Counted from the stretch's first letter, positions 34,256 to 42,211 are shown. The stretch: DNA of 64,000 bases from UBA2377 sp964429385 (GCA_964429385.1 CAYSBR010000011.1:19756-83755), one strand, 5' to 3'. The notes: generated from the letters alone by a model not told the origin. Translations and numbers: made by a program.

Positions 34256-35499
34256 CGTAAGGTCGATGCAAGCGGGGTGCACTGGACTTGCATGGAATTG
34301 AGCACCAATCCGTAGCCTGAACTGGCGACACAAGCTATGTGCGGAGCATCGCCACTGATATCGAGCCGGGCTGCCTCAAATTGTTGGATTGAGCGTCCGT
34401 CTTCACTAAGTCCAACGATCAATTTGTAGCTATCTGCGGCCAGGGCTACCGAGTTCTGGATAAACACGTATTCGAATTCTCCGGCTGCGAGATTCATCGG
34501 GAGGCTCCAGACAGTCTGGAGCCCGATGCCTTCTCCTGTAACCAAGCCGATTGAAGCGATGAACTGCGTCATTGGGCGGGCCAACTTCACTCTCAGCCGA
34601 ACCCGCCAAGGTTCACCCACTTGGGCGATAATCAATGGGTTGCCTGCTAAGCTCTCAATATGAAGGGCGGTCACATATGCGCGCTCCATGAGATCGGACG
34701 GTGGATGCGGAATATGCAAAGGGGTATTGCTTTCTGATTGATGAGTATAACTGGCGAGAATCTCAGCTGTAGACCCTTGCGAAAACAATGCTCCTTGATT
34801 CAGGAAAATAACTCGACTGCATAGTTGGCGGATACTGCTAAGATTATGGCTGACGAATAGCACGGTGCGTCCTTCTCGCGTGGCCACGTCCTGCATCTTG
34901 CCCAGGCATTTTTTTTGGAACTGGGCGTCTCCCACTGCGAGGACTTCGTCCACGATCAGGATTTCGGGCTCCAGGTGCGCGGCCACGGCGAAGGCGAGGC
35001 GGACATACATGCCGCTGCTGTAGCGCTTCACGGGGGTGTCGAGGAACTTCTCCACTTCCGCAAAGGCCACGATCTCGTCGAACTTCCGCCGGATCTCCGC
35101 CCGGCTCATGCCGAGGATGGCGCCGTTGAGGAAGATGTTCTCGCGTCCGCTCAGCTCAGGATGGAACCCGGTGCCGACTTCCAGCAGGCTGGCCACGCGG
35201 CCGCGCAGGGTGATGCGGCCTGCCGTGGGTTCGGTGATGCGGGAGAGGATCTTGAGCAGGGTGGACTTGCCGGCGCCGTTGCGGCCGATGATGCCGACAA
35301 CTTCGCCGGGCTGCACTTCGAAGCTGATGTCGCGCAGCGCCCAGAATTCCTCGCGGGTGAACCCGGTGCCCCAGCGGAAGCGGCGCCACAGCGCGCGCGC
35401 GCCATGCTGCAGACTGTCGCGCAGCGTGTCGGGCCGCGACTCGTGCTGGATCACGTAGCGCTTGCTGACACCGGAAACGGAAATGACGGGGGAGGACAT
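34252..35499 (-). CDS. wzt: O-antigen/polysaccharide ABC exporter ATPase with C-terminal recognition domain
   Basis: A 415-residue ATPase. The nucleotide-binding domain (about 1-245) has Walker A GRNGAGKST at 72-80, the short ABC signature YSSGM at 160-164, Walker B with VDEVLAVGD at 183-191 and the H-loop H218. The C-terminal domain (about 255-415) is the beta-sandwich that in E. coli O8/O9a reads the modified chain end. GC drops sharply at about 34,870-34,900 (around residues 200-215): the N-terminal part is near 60-70 %, the rest near 43-52 %. The FkbM genes continue in the low-GC style. A repeat array directly precedes the ATG at 35499. Confidence 0.93.
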   Translation of the reverse strand: MSSPVISVSGVSKRYVIQHESRPDTLRDSLQHGARALWRRFRWGTGFTREEFWALRDISFEVQPGEVVGIIGRNGAGKSTLLKILSRITEPTAGRITLRGRVASLLEVGTGFHPELSGRENIFLNGAILGMSRAEIRRKFDEIVAFAEVEKFLDTPVKRYSSGMYVRLAFAVAAHLEPEILIVDEVLAVGDAQFQKKCLGKMQDVATREGRTVLFVSHNLSSIRQLCSRVIFLNQGALFSQGSTAEILASYTHQSESNTPLHIPHPPSDLMERAYVTALHIESLAGNPLIIAQVGEPWRVRLRVKLARPMTQFIASIGLVTGEGIGLQTVWSLPMNLAAGEFEYVFIQNSVALAADSYKLIVGLSEDGRSIQQFEAARLDISGDAPHIACVASSGYGLVLNSMQVQCTPLASTLR

Positions 35500-35556
35500 G
35501 GACTGCGGGACTACAGGACGACTGACGACGGGACTAATGGGTTTACGGACCGGACT
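35500..35556 (-). repeat. Heptamer array left of the four-helix-bundle gene
   Basis: Read on the minus strand, AGTCCCG-TCGTCAG-TCGTCCT-GTAGTCC-CGCAGTCC forms a 7-bp-period array like the tail module of the intergenic elements. It lies immediately before the wzt start codon. A second GTAGTCC unit holds the TAG stop codon of the four-helix-bundle gene (TAG at 35555-35557). Confidence 0.75.
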
Positions 35557-35920
35557 ACAGAGTGATTTCCTTTTGGACGGCTTGGATCAGGCCGTGAAGG
35601 CAGGCGAAGGTCTGCTTGATCTGTGATTGAAGCGCTGCAGTTTCGGTTGCCGAGAGGTAGCGAAGGCGCCCGGCCAGATGGATGAAATACTGTGTTTCCG
35701 AAAGCGAAGCCCGGGCAATGTAGAGAAAATGCAAGTAATCGCGTTTTGTGCCCCGAGCTGATCCTTCGACGATGTTGGCGGGAACAGAACTGGCGGCCCG
35801 GCGCAACTGGCTCGTAATGCCGTAAAGTTCTTCCCGGGGAAACGATCGGGTATGTTCGTAAATGGCGACCGTAAGATCGTCCGCCAACCGCCACGCTTCG
35901 ATTTTGGTGTAGTCTCTCAT
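35555..35920 (-). CDS. Four-helix-bundle protein (S23/IVP family)
   Basis: A 121-residue all-helical protein of the family encoded in 23S rRNA intervening sequences (IVP/S23-type, related to diversity-generating accessory Avd). Signature phrases are KIEAWRLADDLTVAIYEHT, FPREELYGITSQLRRAASSV, PANIVEGSARGT and then FLYIARASLSETQYFI. No enzymatic function is known; members form pentameric, nucleic-acid-binding bundles. It lies between wzm and wzt, genes that are normally adjacent, and both ends run into 7-bp arrays. The stop TAG is itself part of a GTAGTCC unit. The gene may be mobile. Confidence 0.9.
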   Translation of the reverse strand: MRDYTKIEAWRLADDLTVAIYEHTRSFPREELYGITSQLRRAASSVPANIVEGSARGTKRDYLHFLYIARASLSETQYFIHLAGRLRYLSATETAALQSQIKQTFACLHGLIQAVQKEITL

Positions 35921-35963
35921 GGCTCGTAGTCTTGTTGTCCGTGGTCTTCGTGGTCCGGGTCTT
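35921..35963 (+). repeat. Heptamer array right of the four-helix-bundle gene
   Basis: On the plus strand it reads CGTAGTCTTGTTGTCCGTGG followed by TCTTCGTGGTCCGGG, degenerate 7-8-bp units like the tail arrays of copies 8 and 9, and inverted relative to the array at 35500-35556. It begins within a few bases of the gene's start codon and ends just before the TGA of wzm at 35967. Confidence 0.75.
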
Positions 35964-35966
35964 TCC

Positions 35967-36791
35967 TCAAATCACATCCGCAAACTGCTTTTCGGTGCGG
36001 CGGAAGAACCAGAGGCCGCTGCCGGTGACGAGGACGATCACGAGGAGGGAGATGCTGAGGCTCCAGGTTGAAAAGGCGTGCTGGCCGCCGAGGAGGCACC
36101 AGCGAAAGCCGTCAATGATACCGGTGAGGGGGTTGAGTGCGAGGAGGTCGCGCCAGTTGGGGAAGAAGTCGGTGCGGTAACCGACGGGGGAGACAAAGAT
36201 GCCCACCTGCAGGAGGAAGGGCACGATGAAGCGGAAGTCGCGATACTTCACAGTCAGCGCGGTGAACCAGAGGCCCAGGCCGAAGGCAGTGGCGAGAGTC
36301 AGCAGCACGAAGACGGGCAGCACCAGCCAGTGCCAGGTGGGCCAGTGGCCGAACCAGAGCGCCACGGCGAGGAACAGGCCGAGCACCACGGCAAAATCAA
36401 TGAGCGCCACGCCAAGCGCGGAGAGCGGCACGATGAGGCGGGGAAAGTAAACCTTGGAGATGAGGTTTGCATTGCTGACGAGGCTGCCGCTGGAGCCGGA
36501 GAGCGCGGCGGAGAACAGTTGCCAGGCCATCAGGCCCGACAGCACAAGCACGGGATAGGGCACGCCGCCGTCGGGCATGCCGGCCAGCCGCCCGAAGAGA
36601 AAGACGAAGATGGCCGTGGTGACAGCGGGCTGGATCAGCGCCCAGGCGATGCCGAGGACCGCCTGCTTGTAGCGCACCTTGACGTCGCGCCAGGCGAGAA
36701 AGCCGAGCAGTTCGCGGTAGCGCCAGAGGTCACGCCAATAGTGCCGCTCGGCGCGGCCGGCCTCAATAGTGAGTTCAGTGGGAGCGGACAT
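35967..36791 (-). CDS. wzm: O-antigen/polysaccharide ABC exporter permease
   Basis: An ABC-2-type permease of 274 residues with about six TM helices. It has the cytoplasmic amphipathic start RELLGFLAWRDVKVRYKQAV followed by LGIAWALIQPAVTTAIF, as in Wzm/TagG/KpsM-like transporters, and a last cytoplasmic stretch FFRRTEKQFADVI. It forms the channel that moves the lipid-linked polysaccharide across the inner membrane, powered by Wzt. The start is ATG 36791. It stands immediately downstream of repeat copy 7 (on the minus strand) and upstream of the four-helix-bundle gene. Confidence 0.94.
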   Translation of the reverse strand: MSAPTELTIEAGRAERHYWRDLWRYRELLGFLAWRDVKVRYKQAVLGIAWALIQPAVTTAIFVFLFGRLAGMPDGGVPYPVLVLSGLMAWQLFSAALSGSSGSLVSNANLISKVYFPRLIVPLSALGVALIDFAVVLGLFLAVALWFGHWPTWHWLVLPVFVLLTLATAFGLGLWFTALTVKYRDFRFIVPFLLQVGIFVSPVGYRTDFFPNWRDLLALNPLTGIIDGFRWCLLGGQHAFSTWSLSISLLVIVLVTGSGLWFFRRTEKQFADVI

Positions 36792-37018
36792 GGGAGATTG
36801 GGAGCGGGGAGCTAGAGGCTAGGAGCCAGGAAGCGGGTGCGCCGTGCGCGCGAGGAAGTGGGACCAAATTCAGCGATGAAATTCTTGACCACAAAAAGGC
36901 ATGAAAAAGCACTAAAAGACTGGGGAGAGGCTCCTGTTTTTTGCGCTTCTTTGTGCCTTTTGGTGGCCAAAATGATTGGGCTGGCAGTTCGGTAGTCAGT
37001 CGTCTCGTGCTTCCCGCT
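36792..37018 (+). repeat. Intergenic palindromic element, copy 7
   Basis: The element fills the space between the wzm start (ATG 36789-36791) and the stop of the next GT. The left arm holds GAGAGCTAGAGGCTAGGAGC-type heptamers (GAGGCTAGGAGCCAGG also in copies 4 and 5). The core starts at 36837 with a shortened head lacking the CTCCGCG part, and ends near 36995. Its right stem is GTGCCTTTTGGTGGCC. The right arm CCCGCTCTACGCTCCCGG overlaps the last six codons and TAG stop of the GT gene (37019). Confidence 0.85.
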
Positions 37019-38092
37019 CTACGCTCCCGGCTCCTTACTCCACGCTTCGTGCAGGCGCTGGCGGAAGGCGTCGGGGGAGAAGCGTGCCGCGTGTGCGCGG
37101 ATGGCGTGGTGATCCCAGTTCTGAGTGAGGGCATCGGCCAGCGTGGAGGCGAGGGCGGGCAGGTTGCGGGGCGGAACCCGCAGGCCGCAGCCAGACGGAA
37201 CGACTTCGGGCAGGGCGGTGGCGTCGGCGACGACGCAGGGTTTGCCGAAGGCCATGGCCTCAATGCAGGCAATGCCGAAGCCTTCGCCCGTGCTGGGGAG
37301 CGCGAAAATCCGGCAGGCCGCGAGTTCGTCACGCAGGGCATCGTCGGAGATTTTGCCCGTAAAAACGACGGCGCCGGACTCATTGACCTGATCGGCGAGG
37401 GCGCGCAGGCGGGGGGCATCGTCGCCGTCGCCGACGATGCGCAGGGTCGCGCCGGGGATGCGGGCACGTACGGAGGGCAGGGCCTCAATCAACGAGTCGA
37501 TACCTTTATAGTCATCGCTCTTGGACAGACGGGAAACGGTCAGGATGACGGGGGGGCGCGGTGGGTCGTCGAAGCGCCGGGGATCTTCGAGGAGATGGGG
37601 TTCCGTCGCATTGGGCAGGACGATGAAACGCGAGGGGTCGAGCGCTCCATCATTGGCGAGCAGTTTGTTTCTGGTGTAGTCGCTTACACAAAGAACGCGT
37701 TCGGCGGCGCGGAGCGCGCGGCGGCGGAGACCCCGGAGCGCGGGCCAGACTTCGATCCCGTGGGCGACCAACCAGAAACGGGTCTTTGGGGAGGTGGTGG
37801 CGGCGGCCCACGCAAGCGGCGCGAGGTGCAGGTGTCCGCAAAGGATGCGGTCGGCCCGGCGGCCTTCGAAAAACACGCGGGCAGCGAAGGCGGGGCGACG
37901 GCCGCGACCGACGAGGACGCGGCTTGCGCCGAGCCGCCGGAGGGGGGCGGGATCCGTATCGAGCAGGGCGGCGATGGCGACGGGGGACTCCGGCGCGGTG
38001 ATTTCGACAAGCGAGTGCGTGTAGAGACGCATGAGCCGCTCAATGCCGCCGTTGTGCGCGTAGAGGGCTGGGGTGAGGACGAGGGTCTTCAC
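37019..38092 (-). CDS. Glycosyltransferase family 4 with repeat-encoded C-terminus
   Basis: A GT-B transferase of 357 residues. It begins with the GTG at 38092 (VKTLVLTPALYAHNGGIERL), which overlaps the asnB stop as GTGA. The donor domain has LTVSRLSKSDDYKGIDSLIE and the E-x7-E motif EGFGIACIE followed by MAFGKPCVVADAT. The last residues SKEPGA plus TAG are encoded by the GGAGC-type heptamer arm of repeat copy 7 (AAGGAGCCGGGAGCGTAG), so the C-terminus was probably replaced by the element. The longer in-frame N-terminal extension covers asnB and is ignored. Confidence 0.88.
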   Translation of the reverse strand: MKTLVLTPALYAHNGGIERLMRLYTHSLVEITAPESPVAIAALLDTDPAPLRRLGASRVLVGRGRRPAFAARVFFEGRRADRILCGHLHLAPLAWAAATTSPKTRFWLVAHGIEVWPALRGLRRRALRAAERVLCVSDYTRNKLLANDGALDPSRFIVLPNATEPHLLEDPRRFDDPPRPPVILTVSRLSKSDDYKGIDSLIEALPSVRARIPGATLRIVGDGDDAPRLRALADQVNESGAVVFTGKISDDALRDELAACRIFALPSTGEGFGIACIEAMAFGKPCVVADATALPEVVPSGCGLRVPPRNLPALASTLADALTQNWDHHAIRAHAARFSPDAFRQRLHEAWSKEPGA

Positions 38093-39945
38093 TTCAGAAA
38101 ATGGATGAGCACGGCCACGCTCCAGACGCGGGACCAGGCGACGTCTTCGTGGCCGTCGCGAAATCGCGTCCACATCCGGGTGGCGGCAGCGGGGTTGAGC
38201 AGATCCTGACGACGGAGTGATTCCGGGGAAAAGAGTGTTTCCAGAAACGGACGGAGCTGGCCACGCATCCAGCGGGGGAAAGGGGGGGTGAAGCCGCGTT
38301 TTGGACGTTTGAGCAGGGCGGAGGGGATCCGGTCGTGAGTCGCCCGTTTTAACGCGCCCTTCGGCGTCAGCGGGTCGAAGCGGAAGCGCGCGGGTTGGTT
38401 CCGTAGCCAATGAACGAGCGGGGCATCCACAAAAGGCACGCGCAATTCGAGCGAATGCGCCATGCTCATGGCGTCGCTGTCGTGCAAAAGCACATCGGTC
38501 ATATATCCCCGGATTTCCGCGTCGGAGACGGCGCCGAGGGTTTCCTGTTCGGCGGATTCTTGCGCCAGTCGTTCCGACGCCGGGTGGGGCGTGCGCAGGC
38601 CGGGACCGAGCAGGTCGCGCAAGGTCGCCTCGTCGAGCACGCGGCGTTGCTGCAAGGCGAGTGCGGTGATGCCGCCCCCCGAGGCGAGCGCGCCGGCGAG
38701 CTTGCGGGCGGTGGTTCCGCCGAGACGCAGGGGAGCGACGAGCGCATGGCGAAGCCCCGCGGGCAGCAGGGCGAGCGCAGCATGGGGCGCTCGCAGGCGG
38801 GGGACGCGGCGAAAGGAAGGGTAGCCGCCGAACAATTCATCCGCGCCGAGGCCCGAGAGTGCGACGGTCACGCCGCCCCGGCGGGCGGCTTGGCTGGCGA
38901 GGTAGGTATTGATCCCGTCGCCGCTGGGTTGGTCGAGCGAGTCGAGAATGGTTTCGATATGGTCGGCGACCTGGCTTCCCGAAACGATTTCAGTGTGATG
39001 CGCGGTGCCAAGGTGCCGGGCGTTGTCAGCGGCTTCGGCGGCCTCGCTGTGCGCGTCGTCGTCGAAGCCGATCGTGAAGGTTTTCAGACGACCGGCTCCC
39101 GTGGTTTGCATGAACGCGGCCACGACCGCCGAGTCGAGTCCGCCCGAGAGAAACGCGCCCACGGGGACGTCGGCCAGCTGGTGAGCGCGCATCGTGTCTT
39201 CCAGCCGCGAACGGAGCTCCTCCTGAAAGGCCTCCTCGGTGGCGGCCGGGGTGACGGCCTCGCTCCACAATTCACCGAGACCGATGAGAGCGGTTTCCGG
39301 GGGGCGGGTGTCACGCCAGACGAACGTTTCGCCGGGGCGCAGCGCGCGGATTCCCTGCCACAGCGTCAATGGCGCCGGGACGGCCAGCCAGGCGAGGAAT
39401 TGGGCGACCGCTTCCGGATCGGGCGAAGGAGGCACCGCGAGGGTGGTTCGCAGCGCGCGGGTTTCGGAGGCGAAGCGGAGGCCGCCGTCGGGCTCCGTGT
39501 GGAGGTAGAGGGGTTTGATGCCGAGGGGATCCCGGGCGAGCAGGAGGCTTTTCTCGTGGTTGTCCCAAAGGGCGAACGCATACATGCCGCGGAGGGCGGG
39601 GAGCACGCCGGGGCCGTGGAGGATGAGCGCGGCGAGCAGGACCTCCGTGTCGCAGGCGCTGCGGAATGTCCAACGCCCGGCCAGCCGCTCCCGCCATTCG
39701 CGATGGTTGTAGAGCGCGCCGTTGAAGACGAGCACATGACGTCCGTCGGGCGAGACCATCGGCTGGTGGCCGTTGGCCGGATCGAAAATGGCGAGGCGGC
39801 GCATGCCGAGCGTGGCTTCGCCGGCGGTGACCAAGCCTTCATCGTCGGGGCCGCGATGGACCAGCGCGGCATTCATGCGCCGGACCACGTCCTCACGAAC
39901 GGAGGGCGACTCACGCGTACTGATGAATCCGGCTATGCCGCACAT
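38089..39945 (-). CDS. asnB: Asparagine synthetase (glutamine-hydrolysing)-like amidotransferase
   Basis: A 618-residue class II amidotransferase. Residue C2 is the N-terminal nucleophile of the glutaminase domain (MCGIAGFIST...), and the synthetase domain has the PP-loop LSGGLDSAVVAAF (267-272 for SGGLDS). Enzymes of this type make asparagine, but in polysaccharide loci related proteins can aminate a sugar acid; the sequence does not decide. It is coupled with the downstream GT by GTGA. The start ATG 39945 is preceded by the arm of repeat copy 8 instead of a Shine-Dalgarno. Confidence 0.9.
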   Translation of the reverse strand: MCGIAGFISTRESPSVREDVVRRMNAALVHRGPDDEGLVTAGEATLGMRRLAIFDPANGHQPMVSPDGRHVLVFNGALYNHREWRERLAGRWTFRSACDTEVLLAALILHGPGVLPALRGMYAFALWDNHEKSLLLARDPLGIKPLYLHTEPDGGLRFASETRALRTTLAVPPSPDPEAVAQFLAWLAVPAPLTLWQGIRALRPGETFVWRDTRPPETALIGLGELWSEAVTPAATEEAFQEELRSRLEDTMRAHQLADVPVGAFLSGGLDSAVVAAFMQTTGAGRLKTFTIGFDDDAHSEAAEAADNARHLGTAHHTEIVSGSQVADHIETILDSLDQPSGDGINTYLASQAARRGGVTVALSGLGADELFGGYPSFRRVPRLRAPHAALALLPAGLRHALVAPLRLGGTTARKLAGALASGGGITALALQQRRVLDEATLRDLLGPGLRTPHPASERLAQESAEQETLGAVSDAEIRGYMTDVLLHDSDAMSMAHSLELRVPFVDAPLVHWLRNQPARFRFDPLTPKGALKRATHDRIPSALLKRPKRGFTPPFPRWMRGQLRPFLETLFSPESLRRQDLLNPAAATRMWTRFRDGHEDVAWSRVWSVAVLIHFLK

Positions 39946-40199
39946 GGAAGGGGGAGGAGCAGGGAGCGGGGAAACGGGTGGGCTGTGCGCGGCAGGGTGC
40001 GACGGCCGGATTCAGCGATGAAATGCTTGGCCACAAAAAAAGTACGAAAAGGTACCAAAAAGACTGGGGAGAGGCTCATGTTTTTGCGCTTCTTTGGGTC
40101 TTTTCGTGGTCCAAATGAGTGGGCCGGCACTCCTGTAGTCAGTTGCCCCGTGGTCCTGTTGTCCGTCGCCGGCCTTCTGCTCCTCGCTCGCGGCTCCAG
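39946..40199 (+). repeat. Intergenic palindromic element, copy 8
   Basis: It starts directly after the asnB ATG (39943-39945) with GGAGGAGCAGGGAGC. The core begins at 39978 with a shortened head GTGGGCTGTGCGC (no CTCCGCG), and the half-stems are GGCCACAAAAAAAGTACG and GGGTCTTTTCGTGGTCC, both drifted. The tail is CTGTAGTCAGTTGCCCCGTG with GTCCGTCG units and ends GCTCCTCGCTCGCGGCTCC near 40199. Beyond 40200 the sequence is unrelated to the element. Confidence 0.83.
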
Positions 40200-40269
40200 A
40201 TGGCTTCGCCCCGTCGCTTCCAGGGGAGGCAACCGAGGATGGGATGGGCCAGGCCCATGGGATATTAAG

Positions 40270-40310
40270 TAGGGATTAAACCCTAAGCATGTGAACCTTG
40301 GCAGGTTCAC
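40270..40310. other. Two small palindromes between asnB and the DJ-1-like gene
   Basis: TAGGG-ATTAAA-CCCTA (40270-40285) is a small perfect dyad. GTGAACCT-TGGC-AGGTTCAC (40291-40310) is an 8-bp perfect stem with a 4-nt loop, 34 nt beyond the stop of the DJ-1-like gene. On the minus strand it is followed by only a weak T-rich stretch. It could be a poor terminator or a regulator site; the sequence does not tell. Confidence 0.4.
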
Positions 40311-40343
40311 TCGGAGTGGCAATCCCGTTGATAATGACGGGGT

Positions 40344-40883
40344 TCACGCGCAGATCGCCGTGGCAATTTCGGTGGATTTTTCCGGTGAAACGAGGTGCGC
40401 AATCAACAGGAGGCCGAAATCCAGGGCCGTGCCGGCGCCGCGGGCGGTGAGGAGATGGCCATCGGTCACGCAACGTTCATCGCCGAGGCGATTCGGGAGT
40501 TCGGCGGCGACGGAAAAATGGGCGGTGTAGCGTCGGCCCTGGAGCAGTCCGGCATCGTGGAGCACGGTGGGGGCGGCGCAAATGGCGGCGAGCCAGTCGC
40601 CGGCCGCGTGCTGGCGCAGGACAAGTTCGCGGATGCGGAGATCTTCGCGCAGGAGTTTCACGCCCGGCCCTCCGGGCAGGAACAGGCAGTCGCAGGGCTC
40701 AGCACGGACGTTGTCCAGGAGGGCGTCCGCGTGCAGGGTGAGTCCGCTGCGTCCGGTGACGGGAAGGGTGCGGCCCAAGGCGGCAAGGGTCACGTTGACG
40801 CCGGCGCGGCGGAGCAGGTCAACGGGGGTGACGGTTTCGATTTCTTCAAAACCTGCGGCAAGGGGGACAAGCACCGTGGGCAT
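40344..40883 (-). CDS. DJ-1/PfpI family protein
   Basis: A 179-residue flavodoxin-like protein of the DJ-1/ThiJ/PfpI superfamily. The nucleophile elbow cysteine is C102 in LAAICAAPTVLHDAGLL, with the expected partner E14 region near GFEEIETVTPVD and the GGPGVKLL loop. Proteins closest to DJ-1/YajL act as chaperones or deglycase-like/oxidative-stress proteins; activity cannot be inferred further. The start is ATG 40883. It diverges from the SDR gene at 41275, with repeat copy 9 in between. Confidence 0.9.
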   Translation of the reverse strand: MPTVLVPLAAGFEEIETVTPVDLLRRAGVNVTLAALGRTLPVTGRSGLTLHADALLDNVRAEPCDCLFLPGGPGVKLLREDLRIRELVLRQHAAGDWLAAICAAPTVLHDAGLLQGRRYTAHFSVAAELPNRLGDERCVTDGHLLTARGAGTALDFGLLLIAHLVSPEKSTEIATAICA

Positions 40884-40948
40884 GGGGCCATGCTGAGTGG
40901 CGAATGGCCGCGAAGGAATCCGAATCTTGGCTTTTCATGAAGTATGGG

Positions 40949-41237
40949 AGGGGATCGGGGAGATTGGAGCAGGGAGCGTGGGGCGAGGAGGGAGGAAGCG
41001 GGTGGGCCGTGCGCTCCGCGCGCGGCAGGATGCGGCGGCCGGATTCAGCGATGAAATGCTTGGCCACAAAAAGGCACGAAAAGGCACCAAAAGCTGGGGC
41101 TTTAATGTTCCTATTTTCGCGCTTCTTTGTGCCTTTTCGTGGCCAAAATGATTGGGCGACAGTCCGTAGTGAGTTGTCTCGTAGTCTCGTGGTCCTGTCG
41201 TCCGTCGTCCCCGCTCCCACCTCCCCGCCCAACCTCC
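40949..41237 (+). repeat. Intergenic palindromic element, copy 9
   Basis: It lies between the divergent DJ-1-like and SDR genes, so it covers part of the promoter region. The core starts at 41002 and its half-stems are nearly consensus (TTGGCCACAAAAAGGCACGA and GTGCCTTTTCGTGGCC). The tail has lost the GGCCGGC part (GGGCGACAGTCCGTAGTG) and goes on as CTCGTAGTCTCGTGGTCCTG with GTCGTCC units, then CCGCTCCCACCTCC, ending near 41237. Confidence 0.86.
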
Positions 41238-41274
41238 TTGCGTTGACGGAGTGGCTGGTGATGAAATGGGGCGC

Positions 41275-42159
41275 ATGGCATTTTTTTCCGGCAAGCAGCT
41301 TGTTGTCCTGGGGGCGGGTTATATCGGTGGGGCGGTGGCGCGGGACGCGCGCGCGCTGGGTCTGTCTGTGGTGGCGTTGACGCGGAATCCCGACAAGGCG
41401 GCGGCCTTGCGGCGCGATGGCATCGAAACCGTCGAGGCGGATATCGCCGATACGGGCTGGCATGAGGCGATGCCGCGTGACGCTAATTTTGTGCTGAATG
41501 CGGTGAGCTCCGGGGGCGGCGGGATCGAGGGGTATCGCCACAGTTATGTGGAGGGGATGAAGTCCGTGGCCGCCTGGGTGCGGCGGACACAGCCCAGTGC
41601 CTTGGTTTATACGAGCAGCACGTCGGTTTATCCGCAGGATGGCGGGGTCGAGGTGGATGAATCGGCGCCGACCACTCCGGCCGAGGCGCGGGCCGCCTTG
41701 CTGCTGGAGGCGGAGTCCGCCGCGCTGGCGGCGGCAGGGGATGGCACCCGGGTGTTTGTGTTGCGGCTGGCCGGGATCTATGGCCCGGGGCGGCATCATT
41801 TACTGGATCAAATCCGCGCCGGCGAGGTGCTGGCGGGGTCAGGCGAACATCGTCTCAACCTCGCGCATCAGGAGGATATCGGCGCGGCCGTCCTCGCCTG
41901 TTTTGCGGCGCCGCCGGAGGTGCACGGGGGAGTCTTCAATGTGGTGGACGATCATCCGGTGAGGAAACGCGAACTCGCGGAATGGGTGGCCGCCCGGCTT
42001 GGGGTGACCGCGCCGCGCTTTGATCCGGCACTGCCGGGCCGACGGCGCGCGGTGACGCCGGATCGCGTGGTGTTGAACCACAAAATCAAACGCGTGCTGG
42101 GCTGGCGGCCGCGCCATCCGGATTACCGCGCGGGCTACGAAACTTTGTTGTCGCGTTAG
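41275..42159 (+). CDS. NAD(P)-dependent epimerase/dehydratase-family (SDR) protein
   Basis: A 294-residue extended-SDR-like protein (YeeZ-like group). The dinucleotide motif is LVVLGAGYIGGAVAR, the Ser-Thr-rich strand TSSTSVYP stands where the catalytic YxxxK would be expected, and LAGIYGPGRHHLLDQI and FNVVDDHPVRKREL follow, as in NAD-dependent epimerases. The classical Tyr-x3-Lys is not visible at the expected place, so enzymatic activity is uncertain. The start is ATG 41275; an in-frame ATG at 41266 and GTG at 41251 are alternatives. It precedes ybaB by 52 nt. Confidence 0.8.
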   Translation: MAFFSGKQLVVLGAGYIGGAVARDARALGLSVVALTRNPDKAAALRRDGIETVEADIADTGWHEAMPRDANFVLNAVSSGGGGIEGYRHSYVEGMKSVAAWVRRTQPSALVYTSSTSVYPQDGGVEVDESAPTTPAEARAALLLEAESAALAAAGDGTRVFVLRLAGIYGPGRHHLLDQIRAGEVLAGSGEHRLNLAHQEDIGAAVLACFAAPPEVHGGVFNVVDDHPVRKRELAEWVAARLGVTAPRFDPALPGRRRAVTPDRVVLNHKIKRVLGWRPRHPDYRAGYETLLSR

Positions 42160-42211
42160 GTTTCCGAGGCTCTCAACTCTGCGCTTTTAACCCTCAACCT
42201 TTTTCAAATCC

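Noticed and set aside
38093..38410. N-terminal extension of the GT gene at 37019
   Set aside because: It covers the 3' end of asnB in another frame; the GTG in the GTGA overlap is the better start.
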